Source of the DNA: Pseudomonas proteolytica
GTDB lineage: Bacteria > Pseudomonadota > Gammaproteobacteria > Pseudomonadales > Pseudomonadaceae
Direction: 5' to 3'
Assembly: GCF_007858275.1 (NCBI RefSeq)
Contig: NZ_VFEV01000012.1
Span: forward strand, 1 to 64,000
Length of the DNA: 64,000 nucleotides
This document shows, piece after piece, positions 63,465 through 64,000 of the stretch (position 1 is the stretch's first letter; every line of letters begins with the position of its first letter). The notes beneath the pieces are model-generated. The model did no database searches. It saw only the letters and a list, made by a program, of their open reading frames with translations, and was not told the origin of the DNA. A program made the translations under genes and the position numbers.

Positions 63465-64000
63465 ATGAATAAAGTGCTGATCGTGGATGATCATCCCGTC
63501 ATTCGTCTTGCTGTACGCATGCTAATGGAACGTCATGGTTATGAGGTCGTTGCAGAGACCGATAACGGAGTCGACGCGTTGCAACTAGCACGGGAGCATA
63601 TGCCGGATATTGTCATCCTGGATATTGGAATCCCCAAACTTGACGGCCTGGAAGTTATTTGTCGCCTGTCTTCCACAAAACAGGTGCAACCGTTCAAGGT
63701 ACTGGTGCTGACCTCACAGGCGCCCGGCCACTTTTCCATGCGCTGCATGCAGGCCGGCGCAGCGGGCTACGTGTGCAAGCAGCAGGACCTCACCGAGTTG
63801 CTGAGCGCGATCAAGGCGGTGCTGTCTGGCTACAGCTACTTCCCCAACCAAGCACTCAACTCGGTGCGCTCCACACAGGGCAACACCAGTGAAGCCGATA
63901 TGGTCGAGCGGCTCTCAGGCCGGGAGATGATGGTGTTGCAGCAATTGGCCCAGGGAAAGACCAACAAGGAGATCGCTGATGGGATGTTCCTCAGCAACAA
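63465..64000 (+). CDS. NarL/LuxR-type response regulator, cut by window end
   Basis: The first 178 codons of a response regulator. The receiver is MNKVLIVDDHPVIRLAVRML through about residue 120, with phospho-acceptor Asp in IVILDIGIPKLDG and Lys in YVCKQQDL. Then the LuxR-type HTH starts (LSGREMMVLQQLAQGKTNKE). It resembles EvgA/RocA/BvgA-type regulators that pair with large hybrid sensors, which could lie beyond the window. The ATG at 63465 lacks a strong ribosome site. About 30 residues are missing at the C-terminus. Confidence 0.88.
   Translation, partial: MNKVLIVDDHPVIRLAVRMLMERHGYEVVAETDNGVDALQLAREHMPDIVILDIGIPKLDGLEVICRLSSTKQVQPFKVLVLTSQAPGHFSMRCMQAGAAGYVCKQQDLTELLSAIKAVLSGYSYFPNQALNSVRSTQGNTSEADMVERLSGREMMVLQQLAQGKTNKEIADGMFLSN

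Overview
The window is about 64 kb of a high-GC chromosome that reads as a Pseudomonas of the P. fluorescens group. The evidence is the gene content and order (argG-motY-pyrC-rnt-peroxiredoxin-bfd-bfr-grxD-argF, as in P. aeruginosa PA3525-PA3537; an aauSR/aatJQMP acidic amino acid block; glpFKRD), the many Pseudomonas-type REP elements with a resident RAYT transposase, and two giant NEL-type E3 ligase-like proteins typical of plant- and soil-associated pseudomonads. No rRNA or tRNA gene, prophage, integron or CRISPR array was seen.

Layout. 0.2-18.4 kb: two very large DUF6543/LRR/NEL effector-like genes flank a class A PBP-like gene, a RAYT transposase inside composite REP clusters, and an amino acid permease. 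18.4-29.7 kb: an OpgC-like membrane protein, an FMN glutamate synthase-like protein, a cysteine-free L31 paralogue (rpmE2) with a Zur-like box, a degenerate receiver/HD-GYP protein, Nudix, LysE, MetR, a secreted hydrolase, a DsbA-family oxidoreductase, and a compact operon of an arginase-fold protein with two 4-TM transporter halves. 29.7-38.1 kb: an OmpV-like porin diverges from a six-gene operon (HAD phosphatase, class III aminotransferase, alpha/beta hydrolase, FemAB/GNAT-like acyltransferase, sensor kinase, sigma-54 activator). 38.2-45.5 kb: glpM-like gene, aauR-aauS, aatP-aatM-aatQ-aatJ. 45.5-50.7 kb: glpD-glpR-glpK-glpF. 51-64 kb: ybaK-like deacylase, argF with an orphan ABC ATPase, a molybdopterin oxidoreductase, grxD, bfr, bfd, peroxiredoxin, rnt, pyrC, motY, argG and the start of a LuxR-type response regulator cut by the window end.

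Control circuits can be read directly. The six-gene operon has a sigma-54 promoter (30638-30654) preceded by three TTTGTAG half-sites, and its last gene encodes a sigma-54 activator: a self-contained and probably autoregulated system, and the best candidate here for an undescribed one. The aatJ promoter has a sigma-54 -24/-12 element and two AauR-type boxes. motY has a near-consensus FliA (sigma-28) promoter, argG has three ArgR-like half-sites exactly 21 bp apart, bfd has a Fur-like box, and glpD and glpF have GlpR-like operators. A notable protein-level feature is a bacterioferritin that keeps the haem Met52 but has lost three ferroxidase ligands (positions 51, 54 and 127).
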